A stretch of 44,237 nucleotides of DNA from assembly GCA_905221605.1 (NCBI GenBank), contig CAJNDS010001447.1:754216-798452 (forward strand), given 5' to 3'. This DNA is from Symbiodinium natans (lineage: Eukaryota > Sar > Dinophyceae > Suessiales > Symbiodiniaceae). The notes below the pieces were generated by a model, which worked only from the letters and a program-made list of their open reading frames with translations, did no database searches and was not told the origin of the DNA. This document shows positions 1-11,900 of the stretch, piece after piece. How positions within the stretch are numbered: the stretch's first letter is position 1; the number at the start of each line of letters is the position of its first letter. Made by a program: the position numbers and the translations under genes.

Positions 1-134
1 GAATAAGAATAAGAACAAGAATAAGAATAATAATAAGAATAAGAGTAAGAGTAAGAATAGGAATAAGAATAAGAATAAGAATATGAATATGAATATGAAT
101 AAGAATAAGAATAAGAATAAGAATAAGAATAATA
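1..134. repeat. GAATAA hexanucleotide simple repeat
   Basis: The left edge is an array of GAATAA units with variants (GAGTAA, GAATAT). It runs off the window edge, so its full length is unknown. It is followed at about 136-154 by an (AT)n run. No coding role. Confidence 0.95.
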
Positions 135-135
135 A

Positions 136-154
136 CATATATATATATATATAT
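136..154. repeat. (AT)n microsatellite
   Basis: Uninterrupted alternating A and T directly after the GAATAA array. Confidence 0.9.
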
Positions 155-890
155 GCTTAAAAGCATACACATGTATGTTTTGTCACAGAACGGTGTGTAG
201 GGGGGCCAGCTCATTAACGTGTGCTTCAAAGGAGCACGTGACTGCAGCCGTGTGCCGTGTTTTGACTCAATTTTCATGCACCGGTCCCTCGACGCCACAG
301 CAACGACACGGCGAAAAGATGTGATCGGAGGCTTGTGGAGGTTTGGGAGTCCTGATGCTCGAGCGCAGAGGCTCGGAGAGAGACCCGGTAGTGCACTATC
401 GGAAACATTGCTGAAACAACAGAAGGCAGCACGGAAAGCTGCAGCAAGAAAGGGCCCCCTTTTTAAAAGAAGGCAGCTAAGCTTAGGGTTTAGAGATGCT
501 GAGTTCAAAAGTTGAGAGGACACTGCTGGTGCATTACTCCCTTCAAAGCACCCTAATAATCTAAGCCTTTCTTAACGAAGGAAAGCGCTTTCTGGCATTC
601 TCCACCTTCCCGACCCTTGCCAGGAAGTCTGCAAATTATGTGGTGTCAACCCGTGGTTGATGTTATCAGCATGTCGCAGTCCCGCAGTCCCCTGTTGATT
701 CTGCATGTGCTGTCTTATTGGCTTCGGAGATCGGCCTCGAGGTTGCTGTTGAAGCCCTTTATGCACCCGGGGAATTCGAGGGGTACAAGTGGAGACTATG
801 GCCCGCCTCTTGTGACTGGGGGCCTCTTTGTACTTTACGGTCGGAAGCCTGCAGGCATCGTGTATCTGCAGGATTGGTTCGAAGGTAGCT
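155..890. other. Stretch without a recognisable gene
   Basis: Only short overlapping open frames on both strands, with no domain motif. One telomere-like word (TTAGGGTTTAG) lies near 482-493. Confidence 0.6.
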
Positions 891-1105
891 CCTAGGGGGG
901 TACCCGTACCTGCGGCGGCGGCAGTCATCTGGCGCTCTCGATTTCGCTGAGCTGTCGGCGCACAAAATGTCGTTGTCCATACATGCTAGCCCTGCTATGT
1001 TTCCGAGAACAAACGGGTACGAGTGATTTAAGTCATGTGAACATCAGCGGCCGGTATGCCCAAACAGTGGGTGTCTGAGACCAGTGCGGAGCTGTTCCGT
1101 CCAGC
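891..1105 (+). repeat. Dispersed repeat family 1, copy 1
   Basis: The reverse complement of this segment recurs at 14805-15015. Shared blocks include the segment around 1054-1105 (GCCCAAAC..GGGTGTCTGAGACC), the block CATGCTAGCCCTGCTATGTT near 982-1001, and GGCAGTCATCTGGCGC near 920-935. Copy 1 holds about 26 extra bases (near 1028-1053) absent from the other copy. No protein is recognisable in it, so it is probably a non-autonomous mobile or duplicated element. Confidence 0.8.
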
Positions 1106-2228
1106 CACTGAGGCCCGCGAGCGATTGGGGGACGATGCCTGCAGGCTTCGCAGAACATTCGGCCTGGGTTGGAGCTGTCCGAACGCCATCTAAGCTCTAC
1201 TTCATAAGCCGCATGGGGGCGTTACGAAAATAAGGGAACCCTAAAATGGACGCCCAAATAGTAGGATTCCCTTAAAGTCAGGACCTCAAGAAGGCACCCC
1301 CTAATTTCGGAAACCCCCAAATGTAGATCATGAGGTCGGTAGAAGCCCTCTCCTGGGCTGTATTGTACAACCCGTATTGCTGTGATTTCAAGAAAGCCAA
1401 GCCGCTTAACAGGGAGTGCTGCGCCGCTGAAGAGGGACTTGCGAGCAAGCGAGGTGTCTAGTCCCAAAAGCCAAGGCCTAAACCTAAACCCAAAGCCTAA
1501 ACCTCCCTGCGGTCCAGAGTCTTTTCTAAAGTTTCTCTCCATGCACTTTCCATGCAGAAGTTGAAACGAGGTTTGCGCCTGCAGACTCTCTACACTCCCA
1601 ACTGATTAGAGCAGGCACCTAAACCGTATGAATCCTTTCAACCCTTTTGCAGAAGCACATATGTTCAGATAGCCGCTCCAAGGAACCATAGAACCTTCAG
1701 CTGAAGAGGAGCCCTAACCCTAAACCCTCAACCACAGTGGTGGTTGATTTCCAGCGATGCGCTTGGCGACAGGCCCTGCCAACAGCGCCGTGACCCCTGG
1801 AAGGTTTTCAATTCGGAGGTTTCTTAGTCTGTCAGGCATTCGCTTTCCATTGTACGGGTTATGCCCTATCACCTGTTATTTGGTAGGGGGGGGCTACAGG
1901 CAATTCTGGCTTTAGCGTTAGGATGTGGGGCCTTGTTACAAGGTTCCAAGAAGGTTCCCCAATTTGGGGAACAGTACATTCGGCAAACCCACAAAGCTCT
2001 TTTGCGGTAGCTTTAGTCAATTCACGGGGTTCTTCCGCGGCGTTTGGTCTTTCAGGTTTAGAGTTCTTGGGGGGTTTGCTTTCGAGTCTTCATGGTGGTC
2101 TCCACGATTTCGACTGAAGCTTCTTCCTCTGGACTTGCCCAGCCCTATACCCGCCAAGACGTTGCTGCTACAACAAGATCCTCTAGAGTTTGTTCTGAAA
2201 CGACAAATGCCAAACCTTGAGCCATAAA
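1106..2228. other. Stretch without a recognisable gene
   Basis: No convincing coding signal. Telomere-like words occur at about 1240 and 1711-1731 (CCCTAACCCTAAACCCT). A short G run lies near 1887-1893. Confidence 0.6.
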
Positions 2229-3594
2229 TCCCTGAATGCTTAAACCCAGTCGGCAGACCTCAAACCCTGTAAGCCTGAAGCCTTGCAAACTAGACTCATC
2301 AGCCTGCGTGCCCCCATGCGACAGAAAACTAGGCTCTACGAAGAAGCGCCGCGGTGTTCGTGCCGGGGGTGCCGCGGCTGTGAGTGTACCGCGGGAATCT
2401 AGGTTTCCCTCCCACCGTTGCAGCTATATATGAACGTTCCACTAGCGAGGAATACTGAAACTTGATGTCTACAGACAAACTGCAGAAGAAAATAGGTGTA
2501 GGATTTTGGCGTCACACTGTTCATGGGGAGCTACGGGGTTTGATAAGCGCGTAAAGATTATGCAATCATGCCTCTGCAGGTCCTATGTGGCCGACGCAAC
2601 CCCAAGATGTTCTGCGGTATTCTGTGGGGCTGGTAACAGTCATTTCGCTGTGGGAGGCTTGTGGTGTGACCAATGCCATGGTTATGGCAGGAGGAGTATG
2701 TTAGCAAAGCCCTGGCTCGTGGCAGCCGTAGCCCTTGCTGCCGCAGAAGCACTTTAATTCCACTGACGACCCATTCGTGGCGTATTCAAGGCTTTGTCGC
2801 TCACATTGAAATAGCTTGACACTTTGGTTTTCGACCTTCAGCAACTTGGACTGCGAGGCAACTGGACCAACTGCTACAGTTCATACGGGATGAGGTGTTG
2901 AAGTCGGGGTAGGAGGCTTGTCTAAGGTTTGCACGAGCATGGACAAATGGTACAGGCATCACGACTGTCCCGGTAGATCTGAGGGCCCGGTCCTCTGAAG
3001 GAGAGATCTTCCGAATTTGTTTGCGTGTGAGGCGACCTCGCACTGCTGGTGATGCAGACCTGACTTGTTCAGACGAACTCGTCTCCTTTGCTATTCTAGG
3101 GTTTTGGAACGTCGGGGCGTCAACACTGATGCGATTTGGGCTTCGGTCCTTCCCCCATAGTCCCCATGCCACTCTTAACCGATCGGGTAAGGCTCATGAT
3201 TCACGAAGTTATGACCCACGTTCGTCATATTTTCTGGGACTGGACCCTGTCTTGCAATCTGTCAAGCCATCATCTGCCCGCCGGACATGCGATGAAAGTC
3301 AGTCTGGAATGCTTCGGTGGAGTTAGGCGCTGTGCGAAAATGGTGCGCGCCATCGTCGCCGTGGCGGTCTCTCCGGCCCGAACAAGCAGTAAGACTCATC
3401 CTCTGGGTTCCTGATTAAAAGTATGGCGCAGTATCGCTCTAACGATTACGGCCCCTAGATTAGGGTTTGGTTGTTGCTTCCCCCTGCAACTGGAATGCCT
3501 CGACAGCGAGCCTTGACACAATCCTAACACGGGAATTGAGTACAGTAGGCTCCTGTCTCGTAGCTCAAGACTTTTCACTGTGGTCTCGTGCCCT
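2229..3594 (+). repeat. Large inverted repeat, left copy
   Basis: About 1.37 kb whose reverse complement is found at 16501-17840. The match begins at CCCTGAATGCTTAAACCC and ends at GGTCTCGTGCCCT, with unrelated sequence outside. The first ~200 bases are almost identical between copies (one difference noticed). Further in, the copies differ by substitutions and several indels: this copy has about 45 extra bases near 2932-2972 and a different stretch near 3380-3445. There are no terminal inverted repeats and no recognisable transposase, so the mechanism is unknown. Open frames inside it are not conserved as proteins beyond what the DNA identity explains. Confidence 0.9.
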
Positions 3595-3676
3595 CCGCGA
3601 AGCTTACGTGCGGGAGCACCAGGATTTGCTGCAGCAGCGCTGGGAAGATAAGTGCAGAGCAAGGAAGCAAATGATA

Positions 3677-3709
3677 ACCCCCCCTCCATGAACTCCCCCC
3701 CCCCCCCTC
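3677..3709. repeat. C-rich tract
   Basis: Two runs of C (8 and 13 bases) separated by a short spacer. The complementary strand is G-rich. It directly precedes the 38-bp minisatellite. Confidence 0.9.
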
Positions 3710-3777
3710 AAAAGCATGATAGGTGGGGGGTTGACGAAACGACAATCAACACTGCGTTGTATGGATTGTAGCGCCCT

Positions 3778-4270
3778 TCTGGGGCGAAAATGGGGGGATG
3801 CTAGTTGGAGACGCTCCTTGCGCGAGAAAAAAAAGGGGGCACTAGTTGGAGATGCTCCTCGGGCGGATGCTAGTTGGAGAGCGAGAAAGTTGGAGACGCT
3901 CATCGGCCAAAATGGGGGGATGCTGTTGGAGACGCTCCTCGGGCGAAAATGAGGGCATGCCATGGGATGCTAGTTGAAGACAGACGCTCCTCCGGCAAGA
4001 ATGGGGGATGTTAGTTGGAGATGTTCCTCGGGCGAAAATGGGGGGAAGTCAGTTGCAGACGCTCCTCGGGCAAAAATGCGGGGAAGCCATTTCGAGACGC
4101 TCCTCGGGGCGAAAAGGAGCATGCTAGTTGGAGACGTGTCTCGGACGAAGATGGGGGGACACACCTCGGGCAAAACAGGGCGGATGCTGCTTGGAGACGC
4201 TCCTCGGAGAAAGAGGCCGGGGATGCCAGTTGGGACGCTCCTCGGGCGAAAATGGGGGGGATGCCAGTTG
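3778..4270 (+). repeat. Degenerate ~38-bp minisatellite
   Basis: About twelve diverged units built around GACGCTCCTCGGGCGAAAA followed by TGGGGGGATGCTAGTTGGA. Unit starts are visible near 3811, 3852, 3893, 3931, 3984, 4019, 4058, 4096, 4133, 4196 and 4232. Unit lengths vary from about 37 to 53 bases because of indels, so no frame is kept across the array and it is not a repeat protein. Arginine/tryptophan-rich open frames across it are translation artefacts. Confidence 0.88.
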
Positions 4271-5570
4271 AAAGGCCTAAGTGTACGGCAACGCCAGAGG
4301 GGATCATGACTGGAGGGTACTGCTGATCATGCTTCGCGTGGGTGGCTCAAAATGCGCAAGTAATCTTCGTGCATGTTTCATGTGTGCACCCCCACAATGC
4401 GCCCATAGTCTGCCTCAAGTGAGTGAAAGCAGAGCCTACTTGGCCAAAGATCAAAGCTGGAACCCCCCCCCCCCCGCCAAAGGCCCGAAGCGTGCTTAGA
4501 AAGGTGATCCAAACTGTTTCCATGCGAGGGAGGCGTCTGATCGAGCCCTTAAATGCAGGTGCACCGCTTTTGCGCATTGAACGCAGCCAGTGTTCCCAAA
4601 GCAAGCAACATTTCCAACTGGCAAGCATAGCCATTCGGATTGGGTGCAGGGGCACATTTATTTAGAGGCTGAGCGGAAGTGGAATCTCCACATGGTTTGG
4701 TTACCGTTACAGGTGCTTAGGCAGTGGAAAAATGTACGGGACAGCAAGCCGGGAGTTTCTTTCTAGGTTTTGGTGGTGAGTAGCGAAGTGGTTCGGAGAC
4801 GGTCACTCGGTTTTCCATAAGGCGCGCATGCTTTATCGTCTGCTTTCAGAGAAACACATCACCGTCAGTACCTGCGTCTCTTCCTGCCTATTGATAGCGC
4901 ACAAATAAGGCACGCATGCCTTACAGGTCGCTTAGCTACAAGATGGAGGTAGCAGCAGGGCTCTCCTCCCCTCTCCCATGAGGAAGCAACAGGGAAATGC
5001 CTCATGTCACCTCAACTGCAAGTCTCCGAAAAGCGTCTTCGAGTACTAAATTTGCACTCAGAATCTCATTGCAAGCCCAGCAATAAGCTTTTTGCGAGGC
5101 TTTGGCCCCCGGCCTTTGATCATCATGGTTCTTGCGAAGTTTGAAGCCACCGCATTTTGATCACCGTGGTTTTTGCGAGTGTGTGAAAGTTTACAATTAA
5201 GGCCCCCAAAGCTTTCCGGAAGCCCATGCTTCCGTGATTGGGCTATGTAGGATTCAGCCCCGCAAAACCTTCGATCCCAAGGAATTTCATCCAAAGACTC
5301 CTGAGGAACGGGGCTTAGGGTTTAGAGTTTCGGGAGACCTTACACCCTCAGACATAGAAGGCGCCCGCTGGTTGAAAGTTGCCTCCTAACTCAGCAGGAG
5401 GGACACGAAAGCATGAGCCCAGCCACTAGAAAGCCCGATGCTTTGAGATGGCAAACCTTGATGGTGGGTTGTCACCCCTTATTAGAGGGTGACTCCGGTC
5501 CTTCAGCCAAGCCCTACACAGCCTGAAAATGTTAAACCCTAAACAAGAGCTGTGGTTTCGAGGTTGTGGT
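4271..5570. other. Stretch without a recognisable gene
   Basis: No family motif seen on either strand. It holds a C run near 4461-4474 and a short diverged ~40-bp tandem duplication near 5113-5190 (TTTGATCA..TGGTT..TTGCGA twice). One telomere-like word occurs near 5308. Confidence 0.55.
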
Positions 5571-5612
5571 TAAACCCTAACTCCAAACTCTAAACCCTAA
5601 ACCCTGAACCCT
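5571..5612. repeat. Interstitial telomere-like motifs
   Basis: Four or five imperfect CCCTAAA units (TAAACCCTAAC, CTAAACCCTAAACCC, CCCTAAATG) in about 40 bases. This is the densest such cluster away from the chromosome end. Orientation is the C-rich strand, opposite to the true telomere at the right end. Confidence 0.85.
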
Positions 5613-6015
5613 AAATGTTTGAAGAGGAGGTGGACGACCCAACACAACATGTGTCATTTGCAAGCCGGAACTACCGAGCACAATGTTCGGACGTCCTGCC
5701 CTCACAACTGCGAAGCCCCCGATCGGCATCATTTGGAACAGTCATGCTCATCCCCTGTGCCGTTCGAATTACGGCGGGGGTCAAACCAATTGAAAATTGG
5801 TGCCAGACTATGATGACGGAAGTTTACGTTCCACGGCTGAACAGGAATTCTCATTTTGTTTTCGCTGCAATTGACGTGGTCGCTGCATGGTTCACTGAAT
5901 TGTTCCATGGCATGAGCCATTTGGCCGCGCGTGCCGTGTCCTTGGATCGAAGTACTGGCAAAGTGTAGTGTAGATAGTAGGGCAGCAGCAATCGTTACTT
6001 CGAAGTGTCACCCCA

Positions 6016-6681
6016 ATGAAAGTCATCATTATCGGAAGCAACCTTGCTGGCTTGTGCGCGGCTTGCGAGCTTTTGGAGCAGGGCTGCCCCGTGACAATTG
6101 TGGAGACAAGTCCCAGGTTGGGGGGCTGCGCGAGCATGGCCGCGAATGCCACCGAAGACAAGGCAAACGTCCATGATGTCGACTGGCTTTGCAATTTGGC
6201 AGGCTTCGAGTACGACCTTTGGGCAGAACGCAGTCCAAGCCAAGTGATACCTGCAGTGATTCACAAGCTGGAACATTTTGCAGCCGCCCGTCCCGAGCAG
6301 CTGAGCATCTGGGCTGGGACAACTGAGATTTGGATGCTTGCTTCAGATCCCCGTGTGAAGTGCCAGTGTTCAGGCACCATCCAGCAGGAAATGGGTTTTG
6401 TGATCCTAGCCGATGGTGGGGTGAGGATTCCCACGCACGCGCGCGTCATGGTTTGTGGAGCCAGCCACTCGTGGCTGCAAGCCATTTCAGTTGGCCGAGC
6501 AGCAGGGCGAGAAGCAGGAATGGCAGTTGGATACCCAGCGCGCGTGGCTGATGTCGACGCGGCAACGGCAGACAAACCGGGCAGGCCAAGCAGCACCGCC
6601 GCCGCGATGCAGGTTTGCAAGTGGGTTGATGAGGCCAGCGTCGTTTTTGAGCTGCCGGCTAGCGCACTCGTAGGCTTCTAG
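6016..6681 (+). pseudogene. Shortened fumarate-reductase-like FAD-binding protein
   Basis: An intact 221-codon frame resembling the soluble FAD-dependent fumarate reductase/FAD-binding-2 group, enzymes that reduce fumarate to succinate using bound FAD. Seen: an N-terminal Rossmann beta-alpha-beta unit at residues 1-37 (GSNLAG at 7-12, where the usual middle glycine of GxGxxG is Asn9; acidic Glu30 for the FAD ribose; PRLGG at 33-37). A DVDWL segment at 54-58 fits the family's VDWL region. A GGVRI..HARV block at 134-144 and GRAAGREA at 160-167 fit the C-terminal FAD-binding end. Missing: the GGHS..RTHR substrate-binding segment, the catalytic arginine region and most of the ~450-residue family length. 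The tail after ~170 is Ala/Thr-rich and unrecognised. I chose the first ATG because it starts directly at beta strand 1. It could be a decayed copy or exon piece; activity as a reductase is unlikely. No operon-like neighbours. Confidence 0.5.
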
Positions 6682-8458
6682 TGGGGTTCCCAGGTCGCCG
6701 TCGGCTCCAGCATGTCATGTTGTAAGAATCGACGAATGCCTGCAGGACTCTGCGTTGAACCGGGCATCTGCCAGCTTGATGCCTGGGACTCATTGACGCC
6801 GAATGCAGCAGTTGAATGTCGAGAACGGTGCGGCGTGCTTAGGAACGACGCCCACAGCTGCGCGGCATCTGTGTCGCGGAAGCATACAGGGGTAGCACAT
6901 GTGGGCGGGGTGACATGTTGCATATGCGCATGCACTAATGTATCTATATATATATATATATATATTCTGAGGTGCCACATTCTACATCGACATGGGTACT
7001 TCAGATACTTCAGCACGGCTGCATCCTTATGCGTTGACGATTGCCACAGCATGAACGTGCATGCTGGAAACAATGCAGGAAGAGTGGAGCTGTAGGTGAA
7101 GACCAGCGTGATTGCCAGTGTCAATGCTGCTTGTTGTCCGCGCCTTGATTTTCCTGTTGCCACTGCCGTTGTATGCTTCCAATCCCACAAAGCTGCCTTT
7201 GGGTAATGTTGTGCGGCAGATCCTAGCAGCTTGGAGCTCCAAAATGAGAACAGCTTAAAATGCGCAGCCGGACGAAGACTCCGACCTTGGATACTGCACG
7301 GGTCTGTCCGAGTCTGTCCAGCTACGCGAAAGCGACACTGAAACCCAAACCCGAGTGCTTCAAACCTTGACCCTCTGCAGCCGAACCTCCTACTCCACTG
7401 ACCTCCCTGTTCGCAGAAGCAACCGGCTGGAGCCCATCGGAGCTGGAAAGATGCAAGACCTCACCAAGGTTTTCTAGAGAGACCATGCAGGTCAAAGAAG
7501 GTGCAGACAAGAGCAACCGCCAGAAATATGCTCCTGCCGGCTCAGGTTCCCTGTACCAAGCCGGACAGTGGAGGCCCAAGGTTCACAGGACCCCGGATGT
7601 TCTCACACAATTGGTTGCTCGTAGCTGCCATATGCTCATTTCATAGTGCACATCGCTGCAGCAGCAGCACTGAGTTGCAAACAAGGCCCGTCTGAAGCAT
7701 GATTTAGGCTGCCAAGCATTGCGTGAATGGGGCTCCTGTGGAAAAGGGTCCGGGAAGTTGCGTGCAGGACCCAGGCATAGCAAGCACTGCATCCACGATG
7801 GCACTTGCCCCCCAAAGTTGCTGCTGCTGGTCTATGATGATGACTCACTACAGCTCTCTTGTGTCCCCAGCTTTATTGTCAGGGCATCCGCCGACCCGTT
7901 TTTTTGCGAGGCTGACCTTTCTTGTCGTTTTACCAGATATTCGAACTATTCAGCCGGTTGTTGACATACAAGTTGACACACAAGCCCTATCGTTAAATTT
8001 AACGGTACGGTTATTGGATAGCAGCATGAGTGATAAGCGGGGTTTTCAAGCGAGCCCACCTGGCGTGTGACTCGTGTGCACACGGTTACCGAGATCATGC
8101 GACGGCATACAACTCTACCAGCTTGGAGAAGTCCTGAAAGTAACTGCTACGCAGGTACCTTTAGGTACCTTTTGGGGCTGATGGATCTACATCTTCGCTC
8201 AGCCCTTCAAGCGCTGTCCCTGAGGCAAGGCTGGGGGCTGGGTCACCTGTGTTGGCATCGCGAGTGCGAGTGCGAGAACTCAAGTTGGAGCTATGCATGG
8301 ATCCTATGCAAGCATGGAGCCTCAACAACTGGCCTCAAACTCTGCCCGAACCTTTCCTTGTCACTAGACGCATTTGGCCCTAAGGTTGCAGCCTGCCTGC
8401 TGGCTTCAGCCTCCTTGCCAGCTGAGGACCGTGGAGTTCTTGTGTTTTGGACTGCCCT
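6682..8458. other. Stretch without a recognisable gene
   Basis: No domain motif recognised. It contains an (AT)n run at about 6942-6965 and otherwise only short overlapping open frames on both strands. Confidence 0.55.
6942..6965. repeat. (AT)n microsatellite
   Basis: Alternating T and A just downstream of CTAATGTATC. It generates artefactual Ile/Tyr repeats in translation. Confidence 0.9.
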
Positions 8459-8879
8459 CCCGCGCGCCCCCGCGCGCGTTCCCGCGTGTTCCCGCGTGCC
8501 CGGCCCGAGCCACTGCGACACAGGACAACGTCGGGCACACAGGACACCCGCGCGCACGCGTGCGCGCGGAAGCGCGCGCCTACGCACACAAACAAGCAAA
8601 CAAACAAGCAAACAACCAAGCAAGCAAGCAATCAAACCAGCAAACAAGCAAGCAAGCAAGCAAGCAAACAAGCAAACAACCAAGCAAGCAAGCAAGCAAG
8701 CAATCAAGCAATCAAGCAATCAAGCAAACAAACAAACACAAACAAAGAAACAAGCATGCAAGCATGCAAGCATGCAAGCATGCAAGCATGCAAGCATGCA
8801 AGCATGCAAGCATGCAAGCATGCAAGCATGCAAGCATGCAAGCATGCAAGCATGCAAGCATGCAAGCAAGCAAGCAAGC

Positions 8880-8941
<62 letters not shown>
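8459..8941. repeat. Composite low-complexity block (CG-rich, CAAG/CAAA, GCATGCAA, CA)
   Basis: Four simple-sequence domains lie in series. 8459-8586 is rich in CGCGCG alternation. 8587-8753 is a CAAG/CAAA/CAAC/CAAT tetranucleotide array. 8754-8867 is a very regular 8-bp GCATGCAA array of about 14 units. 8868-8941 is a few CAAG units followed by (CA)n of about 28 dinucleotides. Long open frames occur across it in several phases on both strands because the 4- and 8-bp units contain no stop codon. They should not be called genes. Confidence 0.95.
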
Positions 8942-8944
<3 letters not shown>

Positions 8945-11900
8945 TTACGCACGACCAGCGACGGAGCCAAAACCATGCTTCAAAACTCGATGTGGAAATC
9001 TCCGAAGTTTCTGCCGAGGAGGGTTCAACTGATGAGCGAGCGGAGGCCTTAGCTAACCTGCGTGGCAAGAGGTTTCAAGTTGCCCAAACGGCCACATTAG
9101 TGTACATGCTATGTGCTGCGTCCGTGATACCACTGTTGCCCCAATGCCGTGCGACGTTCAAGGCGGTCCCACAGAAGATGAGGACTCGATGGTCGCATGA
9201 TTGCAGCGCTAGTTGGGATGCAAATGGGGGATGTTGCCAGGATCGAAGCGATAGTTTTTTTACAAGCCCCCTTTGGGCGGCAACCCGACCGTGAAAGTTC
9301 CCAATGGCTCCCGGCAGCAAGCTTAGTCACCATCCAAACTCCATTTGCGAAACAGACATCGCGAACTGACAAGATTTCAGTGATCCAGCTGCTGGTCGAC
9401 CGGCACACTGCCCTCTCGCTGACAAGATGACCTTGCACTTCCTCAGGCCACCGAAATCCCACATCGAGAGACACTCCAACAAGAGGAGAGACTGAACCTG
9501 GGGAAGATGGGGAATGCCACAAAGGGCACAATAGTGAGGTGCAAGCAGAAGTTTTCAAATCCGGCTGGACAACCGTAAGTTGCACAGAGCTAAACCAGGC
9601 TTGAACCAAACAGCCATATTGCTGCCGCGATTTCTATTGCATGTCTTGTGCTTTGGTCTTGGCACTGTTGTTGTGACCAGCGTTGCCGTTCTCTCAAAAG
9701 TAGCATGACGCGTACGTGGCCTTGTGCATGTTAGGGGAGGGGGACGATGGCCAGCTGAAGGAAAAGCAAAGCCCTCAAAACCCTAAACGGCCTCGGCAAT
9801 CTAAGATCAGCACTCAAAGGCGAATGCACACTCCACTACCTGACAGGACATGGGACTCGTACAGTCGAGCTGTGCAAAAGAACAAGTTGGGCTGTTGCGG
9901 GAACGGAACCCTAAAACCCAAATCCATAGGACATATGGCCGAAGGTTTCAACTCGTGTACAGAACTGATCACACGGTTTGTGCTCCATGCCATGTGTTCC
10001 AGAGCCATGCTTTGCACTCACCCGCTTGCGCACCTATAATTCATTGCCTTCCGCATGAGTGCGGCTTTGGCGCTCAGGTGGGTTCACGGAACAGACTCAG
10101 TCTGCAGGCTCCTGCTTTCCTTTGTTTGCGAGTTCCGCAGCCTGGACAAAGCTCGCCTCGCAGCTGGTAGGAGGGCGCCCTCACTTCGTTCTCTGGCTGT
10201 TCAGGTGGCTTGGCCATCTCTAGCTGCTGGCTGAGTGCCGGGCAGCTTTGCGACATGTCCAGGGTGATTTCGAGTGCCCAACGGCCGCAGGGGACATGCG
10301 CACAACATAGTGCAACCTTGTAATCCTGAACCTGCCACGCACATGCAAAGCTGTCCTGTGCAGTGTTACTAAGCCCGTGCAGCCATTGAATGTCCTTAAA
10401 CAGTTAGGTTTAAGATACCGTGTGTAGTCGGGAGGTCATCCCTACACATGACCACGCCCACCACGCCATCAAGACTTGTCATGTAGTCGAGAGGCCGGCA
10501 GCGCACAGGGGCCATGTAACGACCTAACACAAGCAAGTCCAGGAATTCCGGGACAGCTTTGCGAGAATGCGTGCAATCCGGGGCTTCTCCGGCAAGAAGC
10601 CTAGGGACGCTGAGGCACTGCGGCATTGCAAGCATCGACTTCGTTCCAAAAGCCCCAGCCCTGCAAGGCCTCAAAGCACTTCATTGATTCTTGCAAGCGC
10701 GTCCGTCCTTCCGATGCAGGGAGCAGCATCTTTGCATGGAAAAAACCAGGTCTCCTTCCCTTGAAGGAGTCACCTCGTCAAGAACGCGTTTAGACTCGAC
10801 TGCTTTTGCGTGGCATGCCGGCGCCTTCAAAGTGCCGTGTAGCTGGGCTTCTTTTTTTGGGGGGGGGAGAGAAGGGGGATGGGGAGGGGGGCAGGGCTTG
10901 AACGCGGAGCTAAGTTTGGTTTCCAAGATCAGTTGCGAGCGTGGCTTGCGGACTCTGCGCCCGTAGCCTTTCAAGCAAGCGCGCGGCCGTGGGAACACGA
11001 GCTTGACACATCAGGAACAGCTGGGGCGTTTTCCACAGGGTTCGGGGTCCGGTTCTTTCAGGTTTCGCGTCGTAGAACCTTTCTCGGGGGCCACTTGTTC
11101 CCCGGGCGCTCTGCGTGGTGGCGATGGTGTTGCCGCCGCTCAAGGCGCACCCGGAGGGGTAAGTGAGCTGTTGCAAGAAGCCCGTTGGTCCTAATTTTCG
11201 ATGGTGCATGTACCATGAAGGGTTTCCCTGGAACGATGCATCTTCTCGCAGATTGATCTGCTGCGCTGTTGCCCTCTTTTGTGTCAGATGTTCGGCGTGT
11301 CCACGGCGGACATCCCGAAGGCGGATGGTGCGTGCACCTGTGCGATCTCAATCCTCCTTCCGAAGCCATGCACGTGCCTTTGCTGACAAGGCAGTCCGTA
11401 TCAACCTCCTGATCCAGGCCTATACCTTGCCATTCCATGAGCCCTGCCACACCCTACGAAACTGTGCTCACCTCATCAGGCGGCGGCGCTTTCGATGGAA
11501 GAAGGCGCGGCGATTGAAATGGTGTCCATGATGTCTGAATCCCATGTGTGCATTACCTAGAAGCCCTCAAAACCACAGGCAAACGATCGCAGCTCAGGTG
11601 AAGGTGACTCGCCTAACTGGTACGACCCACCAGAGGCCGGGAAATGTTTTGAGATGCACTGGCAAGTGAACTCTCGCGATTCCTGCGCAGTGCGCAGATG
11701 ATATAGGAGCGCCAGCTGTGTACATGCTGGTGGTCCGTCCCCATTCTGCTGCTAGGCATAGCAACTGCACGGCTCTACTGTCGCACATCCCTTTAAGCAA
11801 GCGCCCGGCTTGTCGTAGCGCCTTGCCTGTATGCCTGCGCAGTGCGCAGATGATATAGGAGCTCCGGCGCATGCTGCCTGCTAGTATCTTTAACTACATT

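Noticed and set aside
2214-2230. Relic of a dinoflagellate spliced leader on the minus strand
   Set aside because: ATTTATGGCTCAAG resembles the known ATTTTGGCTCAAG end with one extra base. It is a single short match with no following coding sequence, so chance is likely.
2506-2757. 83-codon frame inside the large inverted repeat
   Set aside because: Conserved between copies only as far as the DNA is. The copies show frame-changing indels elsewhere and no domain is recognised.
5615-5968. 117-codon + strand frame just upstream of the flavoprotein
   Set aside because: No family resemblance, different frame from the flavoprotein, and comparable minus-strand frames overlap. An upstream exon cannot be shown without transcripts.
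8067-9294. Long + strand open frames (200-320 codons) across 8067-9294
   Set aside because: They exist only because 4- and 8-bp repeats lack stop codons. Several phases and both strands are open at once.
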